A program made the translations under genes and the position numbers. DNA of 64,000 nucleotides from Sclerodactyla briareus (taxonomy: Eukaryota > Echinodermata > Holothuroidea > Dendrochirotida > Sclerodactylidae), in NCBI GenBank assembly GCA_026419785.1, contig JAODTK010005509.1, positions 1 to 64,000 of the forward strand, given 5' to 3'. Below the pieces are notes generated by a model that saw only the letters and a program-made list of their open reading frames with translations, was not told the DNA's origin and did no database searches. This document shows positions 11,230 through 23,564 of this stretch, in pieces. Numbering within the stretch: position 1 is the first letter of the stretch; the number at the start of each line of letters is the position of its first letter.

Positions 11230-13085
11230 ACTAGATGGGATCATTCTACAGCTGGAGAGACAGGAATCGAAGATCTTTGACCTTGAAATGAAAACAGATC
11301 AGAAAGAGGCTGAATGTGAAGAACTAGCCAAGCGAAACGAAGGAATGGACAAGAATCAACAATCTCAATCGGCGGTTTTAACATGATCTGAAGCAGCATC
11401 AAAGACGCAACAGTAGAAGGGCCAGATCCCCGAGACAACCGAATGAGGTGGACGAATGAGGTCATCAGAAAATGGCATTGGGAAAACTCGATGTCACGAT
11501 CATCACCGATGCTAGTATCCACCGATCACACCGAGTGGGGAGAAACCAGCCCAGTGGCAAACGGGCAATTCTGGTTACATTCGTTGCGCACTCTGCTAAG
11601 ATGGGAGATCATCAAAGAGGCGACTCAAATCAACAGGTATAGTCATAACTGAAGACTTAACCAAAACAAACCTGGCCTTGTTGAAAAAAGCGAAACACGT
11701 GTGGTCCATGGATGGTATAATCACTGCGTTAGTTTTGTAGACGAGGCCGGTAATGAAACCAAGGTAAATAAACATGTGAAAGACCTGGCAGAGCTCTGAA
11801 CTGGGGGGTAGAACCATAGATTCATGGATGAAGCACTTATTATATCCATAATGAATTCTTGTGTCTTACAATTTTAGGAAAAATATGCTCATATTGCTCT
11901 TGAATGGTTTTTATATTCCAATTATCTTCTTCATCATCCTTTTTTTTCCTTTTCTTATGGGAAGTTTTATCAGATTTGTTTAGTATATTGGTAATAGCAA
12001 AATTAAGTCTGAATGGAGATTCTAACGCTTCATATTCTAATATTGACACTTGTAGCAATTGCGATATCCATAATTCACATGCGGACGATCAGCAGTGTGG
12101 AAATAATATTCGTATCTTACCAAGAACTTTTGATTCCTCAATATGTTTTTGAGGAATCGATTAATTATTACAATTTCACCTTTTTGGCAGATAAAAACCC
12201 CGACACGTGCTAAATATTTTCCCCCTATTTCGTTATTGCATATGATGCTACGAAGTTTCTAAATGTGAACAGGAGTACGAGAAGGGTGGTGGAATTGCCA
12301 TTTTTGGCAAAGAGGATCGATATTCTCTGTGAACATGAGATGTGACTTGAGTAATTTTTCCAAAGAGAGTTCTAGTCTCTTTTACTGAAGTTGAACAAAA
12401 TAATTCCCGTAACATTTAGTTGGGTCTTCTTATCGCCTCACCAGACGGCCAAATTAATCACTATATTGATAATTTGAATGATTGTTTATATAATGACCTT
12501 GAACATAAAGATATTATTCTTACTGGGGATTTCAATATTGATTTATTGAATGTTGATGAGATGCGTGATATACAGTCCTTTGTTAATGTGTATGCTCACT
12601 ATATTCTTTTTCCCACTCCTTACAAACCTACCAGAGTTTACTGTGCCTCTTCTCTCATCATAATATGTTAATCGATTGTCGAAGGCTTTGAACACTATAA
12701 ACCATAAAATTGTGCTTAGTAGGCTGTATGCAGATGGGCATCCGTGGTATTGCTTTAAATTGGTTTAGAAGTTATGATATAATCGCCAACAGTATGTATC
12801 CTCTCACCATGTATCTTCGCGCGCCGTACTATTCCGATTGTGTTCCCAATGCTCAATTTTGGGTTCTCTGTTAATTTCTGTGTGATATTTATCGTTCTTC
12901 TGATGAAGCGAGTTCCTATCTGTTTGCTGATGAAACTACTGTAAATTATTTCAAAAATATCTCCTTCAGGGTATTCTAATGATGTTGACAAACAGCTCTT
13001 ATAATATTCTGATTGGCTTAATAGCATAAATTTCTTTAATATTGCAAAGACTAAACTGATTATTTTTGACAGTAAAATATGATAC
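11230..13085 (+). mobile_element. LINE remnant with ORF1, endonuclease and RT blocks
   Basis: Three collinear pieces. First, 11240-11790: a Glu/Lys/Gln-rich coiled-coil-like stretch, then HRSHRVGRNQPSGKRAILV and EDLTKTNLALLKKAKHVWSM, which resemble the RNA-binding core of L1-type ORF1 proteins. Second, about 12240-12670: an endonuclease with KDIILTGDFNIDLLN (the catalytic GDFN motif) followed by a SKPTR-like element. Third, 12676-13075: RT blocks SKAFNTINHKI, YLFADETTVNYF (an altered ADD box) and SDWLNSINFFNIAKTKLIIFD. The stretch that should join the endonuclease to the RT fingers is missing, and there are many stops. The element is dead and internally deleted. It meets the minus-strand LINE at about 13090. 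Confidence 0.7.
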
Positions 13086-13090
13086 TGACA

Positions 13091-16000
13091 ATAAGAGTAG
13101 TTTAGTTTATTTAGTGAATAAGGGTCCAGGACGACTAATCCTCATAAACGACCCCGAACCCAAAACCACCCCAGGAAAGAAAAATGAACCACAACTCGAC
13201 TAAATAATACGCCCTTGATTCCTGAAAATAAATCAAGACTGTTCTTGAACGCTTCACACCTTAGAGCAAACCATTTTCAGGAAGACAATTCCACGCACTG
13301 ATCACTCTCTGCGAGAAGGAAGATTTACGAATGTCCATTCTGCAGCGTTTGCCACGAGGCTTGAGACATGGCCCCTCTATTTGCATTAACATTGGAAAAT
13401 TCAAAGAATATTGGAAAGACAGGTCATCAAAGTCATGGCAATTTTGAAAACCTGAATCAAGTCACGTAGACCATGGGCCTCTATTTGCAGTAACATTGGA
13501 AAATTCAAAGAAGTCGTGGGAAAAGCAGTCCTCCAGTCCAGTGACAATTTGAAAACCTGAATCAAGTCACCCCGAATTCGCCTCAGCGTCATGGTAGAGT
13601 TAGACCGATGACGCCTTAATCTTTCCTCGTAAGATAAATTTTTCAGACGTGAATCAATTCTAGTTGCCCTAACGCTGAACTTTTCATTCACCTGCTTGTC
13701 TTTTGCAAAGTAGGGATCCACACGTGTACAGAATACTCTAGGTGCGGTCTCACCAGTTGCTTAAACAGCTTGACAACAATACATTATCAAGGAAACTGAG
13801 TGACGTCTAATCAAGCCAAGAATCATGACGCTCTTCTAGCAGCTCGGCACCTGCCTTGAAGGTTTCAAAGAAGAAACAAACAAACCCCAAGATCTTTTTC
13901 TTAAGCACCTCCTGATATTTCGTCCATTCAACTTGAATGAAGCGTGCGATTGTGAAACCACATGCATAACTTTGCACTTGTCGCATTGAAAAACATCTGC
14001 CAGTCGGAAGACCATTTTTGTAAATTATAATCCAGACCCTTTGACAATAGCAGCATCACATTCGAACCGACCTCCCATTACAACTTAGTAGCGTCAGCGA
14101 ACTTCTTAACCGTTGAATGAACAGAACCTTCCCGATCGTCAATATACGCCAGAAACAGAGCGGCCAAGAACCGATCCCTGGGGAACCCACTAGTGACCTT
14201 TTGGCCAATAAGACGACCGCCCATTAATGACAACTCGTTGTTCCCTAGTATGAAGCACTCACGAATCCACTTGAGGACATACCCCTCAATACAACGCTCC
14301 CAACTTAGCAAGGAGCCTCTCATGAGGAACCTTGTCACAAGCTTTCTGAAAGTCCAGGATATATCAACATCATTGGCCTTGTCCAACAGAACCTGTAACA
14401 TCTTCCATAATTCCAAGCGATTGTCAACACGAACGATTCTTCCTAAACCCAGTTGCTGAGAATATCTAATCAGACTATGCTCATTGAATATCACCATATG
14501 ATCCCTAATGATTAATTCCATTACCTTGCAGACACACTAGTAAGACTTACTGGCCTGTAATTACAAGGAAGAACGTTTACCTTTCTTGAAAATAGGAGAA
14601 ACAGTTGCTCTCCCCAATCATCCGGAAATACCTTCTTGTAGATTCTTATTGAAAAAATAGCTATTGGAACGTACACTCTCGTCAAAGGATTTTTAGTAAG
14701 AAAGGATAAACTCCTTCAGACCAGGAGCTTTATCACTTTTGATCTTCCCTGCAGTTTCTCCTTACTAACCAACGAACCCCCATATTCCAATACTTCTGTG
14801 CGGAGAAACCTCGACAACTATGTCACCAAAATTATCCAAGTTCTCATGAGTAAAAACAGACGAGAAGTTAATTATTAAGAACCTAGCCATCTCCTGTCTA
14901 TCGCTGATTGTCCTACCCGAGTTGGAATCTATCAAGGAACCCAATGCTGTCCTTGACCTTTTGCTTCCCCCTCACATAAGAGAAAAAAATGCACGATGTT
15001 CTCCTTGATATAAGGGCAATCTGCCTCTCGAAGTCAAGTTTAGCACCAAAACTAACGCTGGACAACCTTTTGCTGAACTTTGAATGCTCTAGATCAGACA
15101 CGGACCCGAAGAACGATAAAGTCCGCCATAATGTCGCTTACGTTTGATGGCCAGAAAACTGCCTTTTTCCATCAAAGGCCTCTTGTTCTTCCTGCGACGT
15201 TTCCTCCCAAGGAACTTAAACTTTCATAACCTCGTTAACCTTTTCATAAACCATTCCATAGAGTCAACAGCATTCGTACTTTCCTAACAATTTTGCCAAT
15301 CTACTTTGCCTAAAACCTGGAAATGCCATCCACATCGGCCTTCGCGAAACAAGGAACAAGCTCTACACTCCGTGGGATATTGACAGAACAAGATACACAT
15401 TGAAAGCTAAAATGTCGTGATCACTTGCACCGAGCTTACCCAGCTCTCTAACATTATCTACAAGACCTGGATCACTGCTCAAAACTAAATCCAAAGTATT
15501 ATGCCTCCTGGTAGGAAAATGTACATGCTGCGAAAGGAAACAATCCTGCGTGACATTGAAAAAGCCAGATCCACAACTGCCACTAGTACCATTATACCAA
15601 GAAATATCTGGATTATTGGAAATCACACTCATAAATGTACTCTTCCCAGAAACTTCGAAAAGCAGTCGGACAGAAAGATGTTGTCTTCATAGCTATTTGG
15701 AGAACTGTACACAACGCCCACTCCAAAGAGCTGGAATACCAGATGAGTTAGAACGATTTCACACCAAACCGAGTTACAAAACTTACAACAACCAATATCG
15801 GCCTTCTCACATATTCAGTCAGACCTAGCATACAAACAAAACTCCACCCCAATCCCACGGAAAGTATCTATCCTATCTTGCCGATAACAACAAAACCAGG
15901 AATGTGAACTTCGGCTGTGGATATCACTGTTCACAACCACGACGACTCTTGTAATAACGCAATGACGTCAGGCTTGCTTTCCTGACTAAATCTGCAACTC

Positions 16001-16500
16001 ATCAACTTTTGTGTCCCTGATACTTTGAATTAGCACAGAAAAAAGACAGCTGCTAACATATCTATCGCTACTGCTGACCTCGGCCCTACCCCCCACTGCG
16101 ATGCTTACTATTTACAACCCTGCCAGTAAGCCTACGGACCACCCTGAAACCCTCGCCCCCAAATTTAGTTTAAACAACCTCCACGCGGAAGTGACCAACT
16201 TGCCTAACAGTGAAGCCCCCGCACCATTAAGGTAAACATCCTTAGCGAAAAGATCGCTCCTGTCCCCAAAACACGAAACAAATCCACAAACTGACGCCTC
16301 GCCCCAGCACACTCTAAACTTTAACCACCTATTTGAACTCCGCTAAATCGTCCTACGCATCTCAAACGCGAAACCGGTCAACCTATGTAAAATGCCACAA
16401 ATCCGCGCTTCGTCGCGGGGCCTGCACAACAGTTCACGGAATCGTGGTCTTAGTATGTCCCTGACTGTCACCCCCCGTTAGATTATTAGTGCTTTATCCT
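13091..16500 (-). mobile_element. CR1/L2-like LINE, nearly full length, decayed
   Basis: Read on the minus strand from high to low coordinates. At about 16310-16110 there is an SGNH/GDSL esterase-like ORF1 tail (GDRSDLFAKDVYLNGAGA, compare DLF..DGLHLN). At about 15760-15360 comes an apurinic-like endonuclease ending in THHNTLDLVLSS- and GASDHD-like motifs (seen as RRHNTLDLVLSSDPGLVDNV). At 14521-14078 are the RT blocks, including NEHSLIR, VTSGFPRDRFLA and KFADATKL (the ADD box is changed to ADA). At 13721-13300 lies the C-terminal basic region (RLKNLSYEERLRRH, RIRGDLIQVFK). The 3' end carries short TAAAC-type repeats near 13095-13115. Stops and frameshifts occur throughout. The 5' limit is uncertain. 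Confidence 0.8.
13370..13570 (-). repeat. Tandem duplication inside the LINE
   Basis: A segment of about 100 bases occurs twice in a row. Both copies contain CTCTATTTGCA(T/G)TAACATTGG and GAAAACCTGAATCAAGTCAC (13375-13468 and about 13478-13570). It affects the RT C-terminal region and is absent from the related copy at 60360-60760, so it is private to this insertion or an assembly artefact. Confidence 0.75.
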
Positions 16501-17100
16501 CGACAACCACCACCCCTCATCCCCCAACTACCGTTTAACCTACACCCTGCGCCGAATATCCTCCACCGTAGCTCTCCGGGAGACAAACGCGCGTGATACG
16601 CTCAGGCTTAATCCACGCGACTAAATACCCTGTCCACATACCGGACATCGATCCCCCACCAGCAAACCTTCCCTTTTACCTAATCCCTCCCCCAAAGTCC
16701 AGCCTTCCTCTTTCCATCCACCGCGACTGGAACCACCGCCTCTGACTGTCCCGCCCGTCCTCTGTACTCTCCCCCCCGCCCCAACTCCATCCAACTGACC
16801 CCCCTTCCCGCCTCCTCAACTGCCCCACACTAAAACTAATTCCTAGTGTCAAGTCAGAATCACCACCTTTCCGTTGTAATCGGCAGCAGCACCCTCCTAA
16901 CCTCTTCCCACTGACACTCACGTGCCCCAATCCTCTGCGTCAAGCTCGGCTAGTCTATGGACACTTTCTTACATCTCTAACTATAACCCTCCCGCCTTAG
17001 TGGTCCTCAAAGCTCCCCCCTTAAAAACTCAGCCCCGACTTCAGATACTCGATCCCATCTCACAACCCTAAGGCTAGCCGCCTATCCCTTCCCTCCCATA
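16440..17100. other. Strand-asymmetric C-rich stretch
   Basis: The plus strand is strongly pyrimidine-rich with very few G residues for about 650 bases. It may be the 5' region of the adjacent minus-strand LINE, but I recognise no protein motif. An 84-codon minus ORF (16676-16930) is Gly/Arg-rich because of the composition. Confidence 0.45.
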
Positions 17101-18590
17101 AACAGCAAATAAATAGGAAGACAAAAGTAGCAGAAAATTAAAATAAGTAGGGGCCTACCCGTGAAAAATACTGATGCAGAAGAAAAGAAAATGAGTAAAA
17201 GGAAACAACTCACAAACACACTAGTTTAACTCCGATTTATTTCGACCACGGTCGCACTTACGATAAACTACCATTAATAGGTCAAAATGATACGAGAAAA
17301 CTAATCTAGGCCTACACTATACCACGAAATCATATAGAAAATACCCACACTCCTAGCAAGCGCACTAACCACTGACCGCGAGAAAAAAATCAATACGTCG
17401 ACAAAATAATGCCAGAGGATACCCTGCACCGCCCACGTGAGCATAACAAAAGCAAGAGACAACACTGGACAATAGGCTTACGCAAATAAAATAGCACACT
17501 CAACACTTCACCACAGCGGACTACACACCAAGGTAATGCATACGCTATGACAGCTAATTAAACACAGGTACGGAAGGCTGAAAAGCTAGGCCTTTGCTAG
17601 GGAGGGGCACGAGTGGCCTAGAGCAAATAGCCCCAAAATATCACAAATCACACTGAAGAACTCAAAAACAAGCTCAAACCCAGAAATACCACCCAGAACA
17701 CACCACCTCACGAGAGGCAATAGATAATGACAAAATGGAAGAGCAAAATACTTATGAAAACGGAGAGAATAGTTCGACGACGTCTTGACGTTGGGGTTGG
17801 TGTGCCATTCCAACTGTCAAGTTGTTGCCTGTCCATCGAGTTGTTCTCGGTGGACATTATGTGGAGGCTTCTACTAGGACAATGTTTTTATGATTAGACG
17901 ATCGATGAAAAGCTGGATTGGACTTCATATAGCAGAATATTAGTAACAGCAGGATCTGATGGGATAAACAATCGTCCTAACATTTAACCTAGGGATATCA
18001 CTTATGATTATTATATAATCCTTAGTGTCACCACCTCACCTATAATCTGCTGTTGTGGGATAACATTCACTAGACAACCCTTAATGGCTATATAATTTAC
18101 AAAAACGTGTTTCGCAACATTATGTATGGTTCCATACAGACATAATACACATAATTCATTTTCATAATGAAAAATTTCACACTGATCGATTTATACCGAT
18201 TATCAGTTGTGGATTTTTCTCTACATACCCGCATGGATGCTCCCCGACCCGTTAATGAACTTCTATCATACTACCTCTCAACATCATGAATATTACACTC
18301 GATTCCGACATGCGCTAAGTTAACTCTATTATAACCGACCCCCCCCCCCGCGACCACCCACCTTCGTACTACTGGTGTCCACCTTTTGGAACCGTTAATA
18401 TTGATTAAAAGAGCTCAACAATAATATATTCAAGAGGAAACTCGAACGTCTTATTCTAAACATTATCTGTCCCCCTGTATAGAGGAAGTAGTAACTATTC
18501 TGTGACCTCCCTCCTCCCCCCCCCCCCTTCTCCTCTGTCCTGCCGTTTTTGTATAACGCATCGCTTATTGTTTGATTTCAATTCTATTCC

Positions 18591-18628
<38 letters not shown>

Positions 18629-18630
18629 TC
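17101..18630. repeat. No gene seen; (TA)n microsatellite at 18589-18624
   Basis: A/T-rich sequence with a perfect TA dinucleotide run of about 36 bases at 18589-18624 and poly-C patches near 18340 and 18517. No exon recognised. Confidence 0.6.
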
Positions 18631-18815
18631 GTATTCCAGCAGGTTTCAGGGACCAGTCACGAAAAGTTTTACTTATTTCTGGTTCCTCTACTCCCTTTGC
18701 TATTCCTTTATATAATGACGTCAAAGTAAGTGTAGATCCTTGTTTTTATTAAGATTGTATGTTGATTGTTTTGTTTTGTTTGCAAAGTGAAGTAGAAATA
18801 ACTTGAACTTGAGCC
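18631..18815 (+). mobile_element. Probable LINE 3' end
   Basis: The segment ends with AAATAACTTGAACTTGAGCC, like the AATAAACTTGAACTTGAAC tails typical of L2/CR1-type LINE 3' ends, preceded by a T/G-rich 3' UTR-like stretch. No RT motif remains. The assignment rests on the tail only. Confidence 0.4.
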
Positions 18816-20918
18816 CGGTTTCGCAACAGAGCTGTTAATTATTACAATCACGGAGCTTAGTGAGTATGACCGCAACTAGTGTTTATGTAGGCACACCACT
18901 CCCCTGGTCTGCCCCCCCCCCTCCTCCTGCGGCAGATTCGTCTGTTCCGTTAAACTGGTCGATATCATACCACAGTGATGATGTCAGTCTCTTATTATGT
19001 CATGGGTCATCTCGAGTCCCTTATCCAGTGATACTTCATGGGACATCGGTATGAGTGGTCAGCACGACGTGGGACATATCCGTAGTCCCTTCCTTTATGC
19101 CTTCTTCTGTCGGAGTCAGTATCGGAATTTTTACTACTGTAATCATCCACCTCGGTGTCCCTCTCCGGCTCTCACACACCTTCCCGCCGGAACAGCCAAG
19201 GCGATCTCGATTTAGGCGAACCTTTTCGAGGCTCCACCTTTTGGAATAATAATGGAGACAATTCAGAACTCACTGCCGCACTACCAATTTTTTTCAGTTT
19301 GGTTTATTCCATATAAATTGCAAAATTACAAACTCATGCATAGGAAATGACGTTAAATCCGAAACATATACATTATTATACAACTATAAACAGTCAGTGA
19401 CCGATATTTGAAAGAGAATATGTGGGAATATGTGTCCCCCTCATTGATGTCATCGAGGCAATTTGACGGAAACCGGACCTACGGTTGTCGGGATGATAAT
19501 GTCTTATGATTTTGCTTCTAAGTTCCGTCCAGTCATGAATATGGGATAAATCGACCAAAACGACAAACAATAGATACTATGCTTCTACTCGCTATGGACT
19601 GTCTATCATCCAAGTATGAAAACAATGCTTCTTTCCGTGTTTCATTGATCGTGTTCACATTCACAAGAATCTTCCAGTGAAGCCGCGCCCTCATGAGGAC
19701 CAAAATACAATGCCTAGTATAGCTCCGCCCGCTCTTGATTATTAATTAGACCAGCCCAATAATCGTTAGGGACTATTTGCTTACTATAGGCTGATAGGGC
19801 ACCCGTCTTCTACTTTTTGTGTTCACATTGCACATACACACATTTTGCATTCGGCAAGAAACTGAAGATTGTCAGAAAGTGTGTACATCTCCTAAAAGAT
19901 CACAGTACCTGAGTACCTTTTCATACTTATCCTTTGAGATACAGGCTTTTTTACCCAGCAAAAGTCAAAACAGCTCTCCTTTGTCAACGAATACGTTTTC
20001 TGGAAGCTGCTGTCGGCGATTGATAGAGGAGCTCCAACGAACATTATATTCACGATTGAGCATAGAAGTATTGATTTTAAGCGGGCATAGGAGACGGTCG
20101 ATGTTAGATTTAGATTGTCAGGGAAGGTGGTGTGCTAAGTAGACTGTTGCCACATCTGATATTTGAGTTTTCTTTTGAACGAGTATATAGGTGGAGAATT
20201 TCCTATAGCGAAAGGGAACGAGTTCTACAAATAAACTCGGATTTGGGAATGCCCACGAACAGTCGTATAGTATATGGTTAAGCTAGGAATGCTGGTAGCG
20301 GGTGTTGCATCCATGATTCGTTTTCAGGGTAGAAGTCATTGATGCCATTTGACCTCGAAATTTGCTTGCTAACGTTTCTAATGTACTTTTTCTTCCATTT
20401 TAGAGCTTTATTCAGTTAAAAGCCAATGCAGAGTAGAATGCCAGCTAACAGGAGATGGTTCCCAATGTGTACGACGATATATGTTGTGGAGTAAAAAAAA
20501 AAAATAAACCGATTGCGAACAAGTTTGTTCAAATTCAGGCTGTTAGAAGAATAAAGTGAATTAAGTCAGAATTTACTATTTTGAAAAGCACGAGATTTCT
20601 TAGGGGACATCCAGCCCGACACAGCCTTTCTCTATGTGTACCGGTATTGTTCTGTCCTAGGTATGACGCCTATAGGTTTTCACTGCCAGGACTGAGCTCA
20701 ACGGAAACAATGAGTGGGACACCAGAGGTACCAATAACCCTTTGGAGGACCAGGCATCCACAGTACCCTCATCTGTCGACAATCAGGGCATCGCTGATGA
20801 CATAGGGGGAGCTTTTACCACGTTGACCGTAAGTTCCACATAGTGGTATCGGGTCCCAGCGGAATTCGACTGATTGCATCGATCGAGACGGGAGACGACA
20901 GGAAACGGCGGCCGTGTA
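18816..20918. other. No recognisable gene
   Basis: Mixed-composition sequence with short ORFs of about 60-107 codons on the plus strand (18860-19249, 19819-20142, 20581-20805). None has a domain signature, coding-like periodicity or good splice context that I can defend. Confidence 0.45.
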
Positions 20919-21673
20919 ATGGCAAGCCAGATTGTGCAATAATTCGATAAACCGTGTTTCCATCGGTCGATGAACTGAGTTTTTCCGGCGATCAACATGG
21001 TTTTTCGGCGATAAACTCGGTTTATCACTGAAAATCAAGGTTTTAAACTCTGTTATCGCCCGAAAATTTTGTTGATCGATAAATTATGTTTTCCGTACCG
21101 AAATGCAGTGTTTTTTTTCGGAAAACTCAGTTTATCGAGCGAGAAGCAGAGTTCATCGGTCGATAAACTCAGTTTATCGAATTATTGCACATCTGGCTAA
21201 CATGTCTTCGATAGTCCCTGTTTAGCGATCGAAAAACCCTGATTATCGCCGATAACAGAGTTCATCGAATAATTGCACATTTGGCTTTTCGATAAACTCG
21301 GTTTATCGGCGTGAAACGCAGTTTATCGAGCGACAAGCAGGGTTTCGGCAAATGCAATTCGAAAAACTCAGTAAAAAGTGGCGATAAAAAGTGTTTTTCG
21401 ATAAGCAAAGCTTTTCGATCAACAGGGTTTTTCGATAACTCTGTTTACGACCGAAAAACATAGCTATTCCAGAAACTCTATTTATCGAGCGCAAAACTGG
21501 GTTTATCAAATCGAAAATCTTAGTTTATCGAGAAACTCTGATTATCGGTCGAAAGCAGAGTTTGTAGGCGATAAACCGAGTTTATCATGCGAAAAACTGA
21601 GTTCATCAACCGATAATCTCAGTTTATCGCGAAAAACACGGTTTATCGAATTAGTGCACATATGGCTCGCCAT
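20919..21673. mobile_element. Foldback/MITE element built of TTTATCG palindromes
   Basis: The left arm begins ATGGCAAGCCAGATTGTGCA and runs to CGATAAACCGTG (20919-20956). The right arm (21637-21673) is its reverse complement over about 37 bases, with about four differences including an indel. GCCGTG occurs just outside both ends (20911-20916 and 21675-21680), separated by TA and A, so it may be a target duplication. The interior is dozens of copies of GTTTATCG/CGATAAAC around short palindromes such as CGGTTTATCGGCG. Inner copies of the end motif (GAATTATTGCACATCTGGC at about 21178-21196, GAATAATTGCACATTTGGC at about 21264-21282) suggest nested or incomplete units. No ORF is relevant. Confidence 0.8.
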
Positions 21674-21858
21674 AGCCGTGGCCAATCTGTTGTATCTGAA
21701 AATTAAAGACGCGCTCAACATTTGTACTGTGAGCGTGAACTTTCAGACATGATTATCAAAGCGCATGACGACTCACGAGCGCACGTGAATTGCCTGATTG
21801 TATTTGAAAGACACCGCACCGCAATAACCCCTTTGCAACACATGGAATATATTCCAAT

Positions 21859-22329
21859 AAAGGGAAATTCCAGCCGAATCATTACTCTTCTTGGTGTAAC
21901 AATGTAAAAAGAATAAAAAATCATTTAAATATCACTTTGTTCCAGGTTCATAGCATGTTCGGTTGGGAAGATATGGCTTTTCCGTCAAAACACACATAAT
22001 TTGGCTGATTCGGCAAACTGGCAACCTTTTTTAATATGATATCTACCAATCATAAGGGAAAAGATATTTCTTAACATTTTCCAGAAGAAGGATATGGTTG
22101 CCAACTATATCCTTCTCTATGACAGTTTTCCTCTCAGGATGGTGAGATATGACGTGATCGAATGTTGCCAATTTGCAAGATTGCAAATCAGCAGTGATTA
22201 TTTGTTAATCTTTGAAAATTCATAACTTTATAACCGAACATGCTATGAACATGAAATAAAGTTAGATTGGCATAATTTTTTATGCACAATCATATGACAT
22301 TTAAATATTTTTGGCTGGAATTTCCCTTT
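21859..22329. mobile_element. MITE with 17-bp inverted ends and long subterminal arms
   Basis: Perfect terminal inverted repeats AAAGGGAAATTCCAGCC (21859-21875) and GGCTGGAATTTCCCTTT (22313-22329). Homology between the arms continues inward, including TTCATAGCATGTTCGGTT on one side and its reverse complement on the other, for about 100 bases. The 471-bp length and lack of coding fit a non-autonomous DNA transposon. No convincing target duplication is visible. Its right end is exactly where the gypsy integrase reading begins, so it probably inserted into, or truncates, that element. Confidence 0.75.
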
Positions 22330-23560
22330 CAGTTCACCAAAATACGATAATTCCGAAGATATTGAAGGAAATTACACGAAACATCAATAATCCTGTTTAG
22401 ACCTATAAAGAGCCCGTAAGAATGTGCCAAATCTCGATACACGTTTGCCTTGTACTGTCGATAAGTCACAGACGGGAAACCCGAGTAGCATCTCCGTACG
22501 TCGCACAGTACATCGGCACCGTCAATAACGACTACAGTATCAACCGTGGGAAGATCACAGAAGTCAATGTCGACCTCTGTCCAAGGTCCTTCTGGAAGTT
22601 GAGACATTCGCAGGGGTATTCTACGACGTCTAGGGTTATTGCCTGACAGGGTCAAAGATGCCGGGACAACTATGCGATTCCCTCGAAGTAGTATTACACC
22701 ATGTTTCTCTGACACACTGACTCCTGCGTACCTTCACTGACTGAATTGTATCATTCATTTCTGTACCCTCAAGCATTTGAAGTACCCTGGTGCCATTCAC
22801 CAGCAGTGCCTGAGCAGGTGGGGTTAACAGCCGTCATCAGGGGACTCAGTATCTGTTTGATTTCTGTAGATTTGTATTGTTTTGGCGAGTTTATCTGCTC
22901 TTCCGCCTTTTTTGTCCTTCCCCTGGTAGTTGACTTTGATGATGGCAGCGGGTGACGTGATATTGATTCAGCCGGGTTGTTGATTCCTGGTTTTCGACAA
23001 CCTGAAATGATACTCTTGAATTTTTTAGAATTCACCGTTCGAGTCATACGGTGGTTCGAGCGAGGCTAGAAAGGAAGGGAAACCAGGGCTGGTGATCAGT
23101 TTGTCACAGAGAAGTTCTTACCCATACAATAGTAGATGAAATGTCAAATTCCCCAGTCACATCCATAGCCTCCTCTCTGTTTGTGGTAATCTTGCTCTGC
23201 TGTGTGATCAAACGACTCGCACAGCACCTATACAAGATACATTACCCTTTTTGTCAATTCGGGATAGGATTCCGCCCTACCCAACTGGGATTGCAACAAC
23301 CACCAACTCTGTTTTCTTGGAAATGTCCCAAGTATGCCAGCATCTCGCAATTTTTTTGGATTCAGTTGTCTGCTTGGAATGCTTGGCTCGTGCCTCTCCC
23401 CATGACCACTTATGTTGACTCCCTGGTCATGGCCCACAGGGTTCTGCGAACACGGCTATCGATTGAGCAGGACGCGCGCAGTATTGTATCGTCAACCACC
23501 TTCAATTGCGTACCTGTCCTATACCTAGCCACACTAACATTAGTAGCCCAGCTGGTAGTC
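22330..23560 (-). mobile_element. Ty3/gypsy pol fragment (RT thumb, RNase H, integrase)
   Basis: Read on the minus strand. At 23560-23330 lies an RT thumb/connection-like region with FAEP-type and TRES motifs in shifted frames. At about 23330-23050 is an RNase H region, including an RIDKKGNVSCIGAVRVV stretch. At 23047-22769 are PGINNPAESISRHPLPSSKS and a linker. At 22715-22329 is an integrase core start containing LPEGPWTEVDIDFC. This order is typical of Ty3/gypsy pol. Several frameshifts and stops show it is inactive. No LTRs were identified. The plus-strand ORF of 140 codons at 23141-23563 is only the antisense of this region. Confidence 0.75.
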
Positions 23561-23564
23561 TAAC

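Noticed and set aside
23141-23563. 140-codon plus-strand ORF with a hydrophobic start
   Set aside because: It is the antisense of the gypsy RT/RNase H fragment, whose minus-strand motifs are recognisable.
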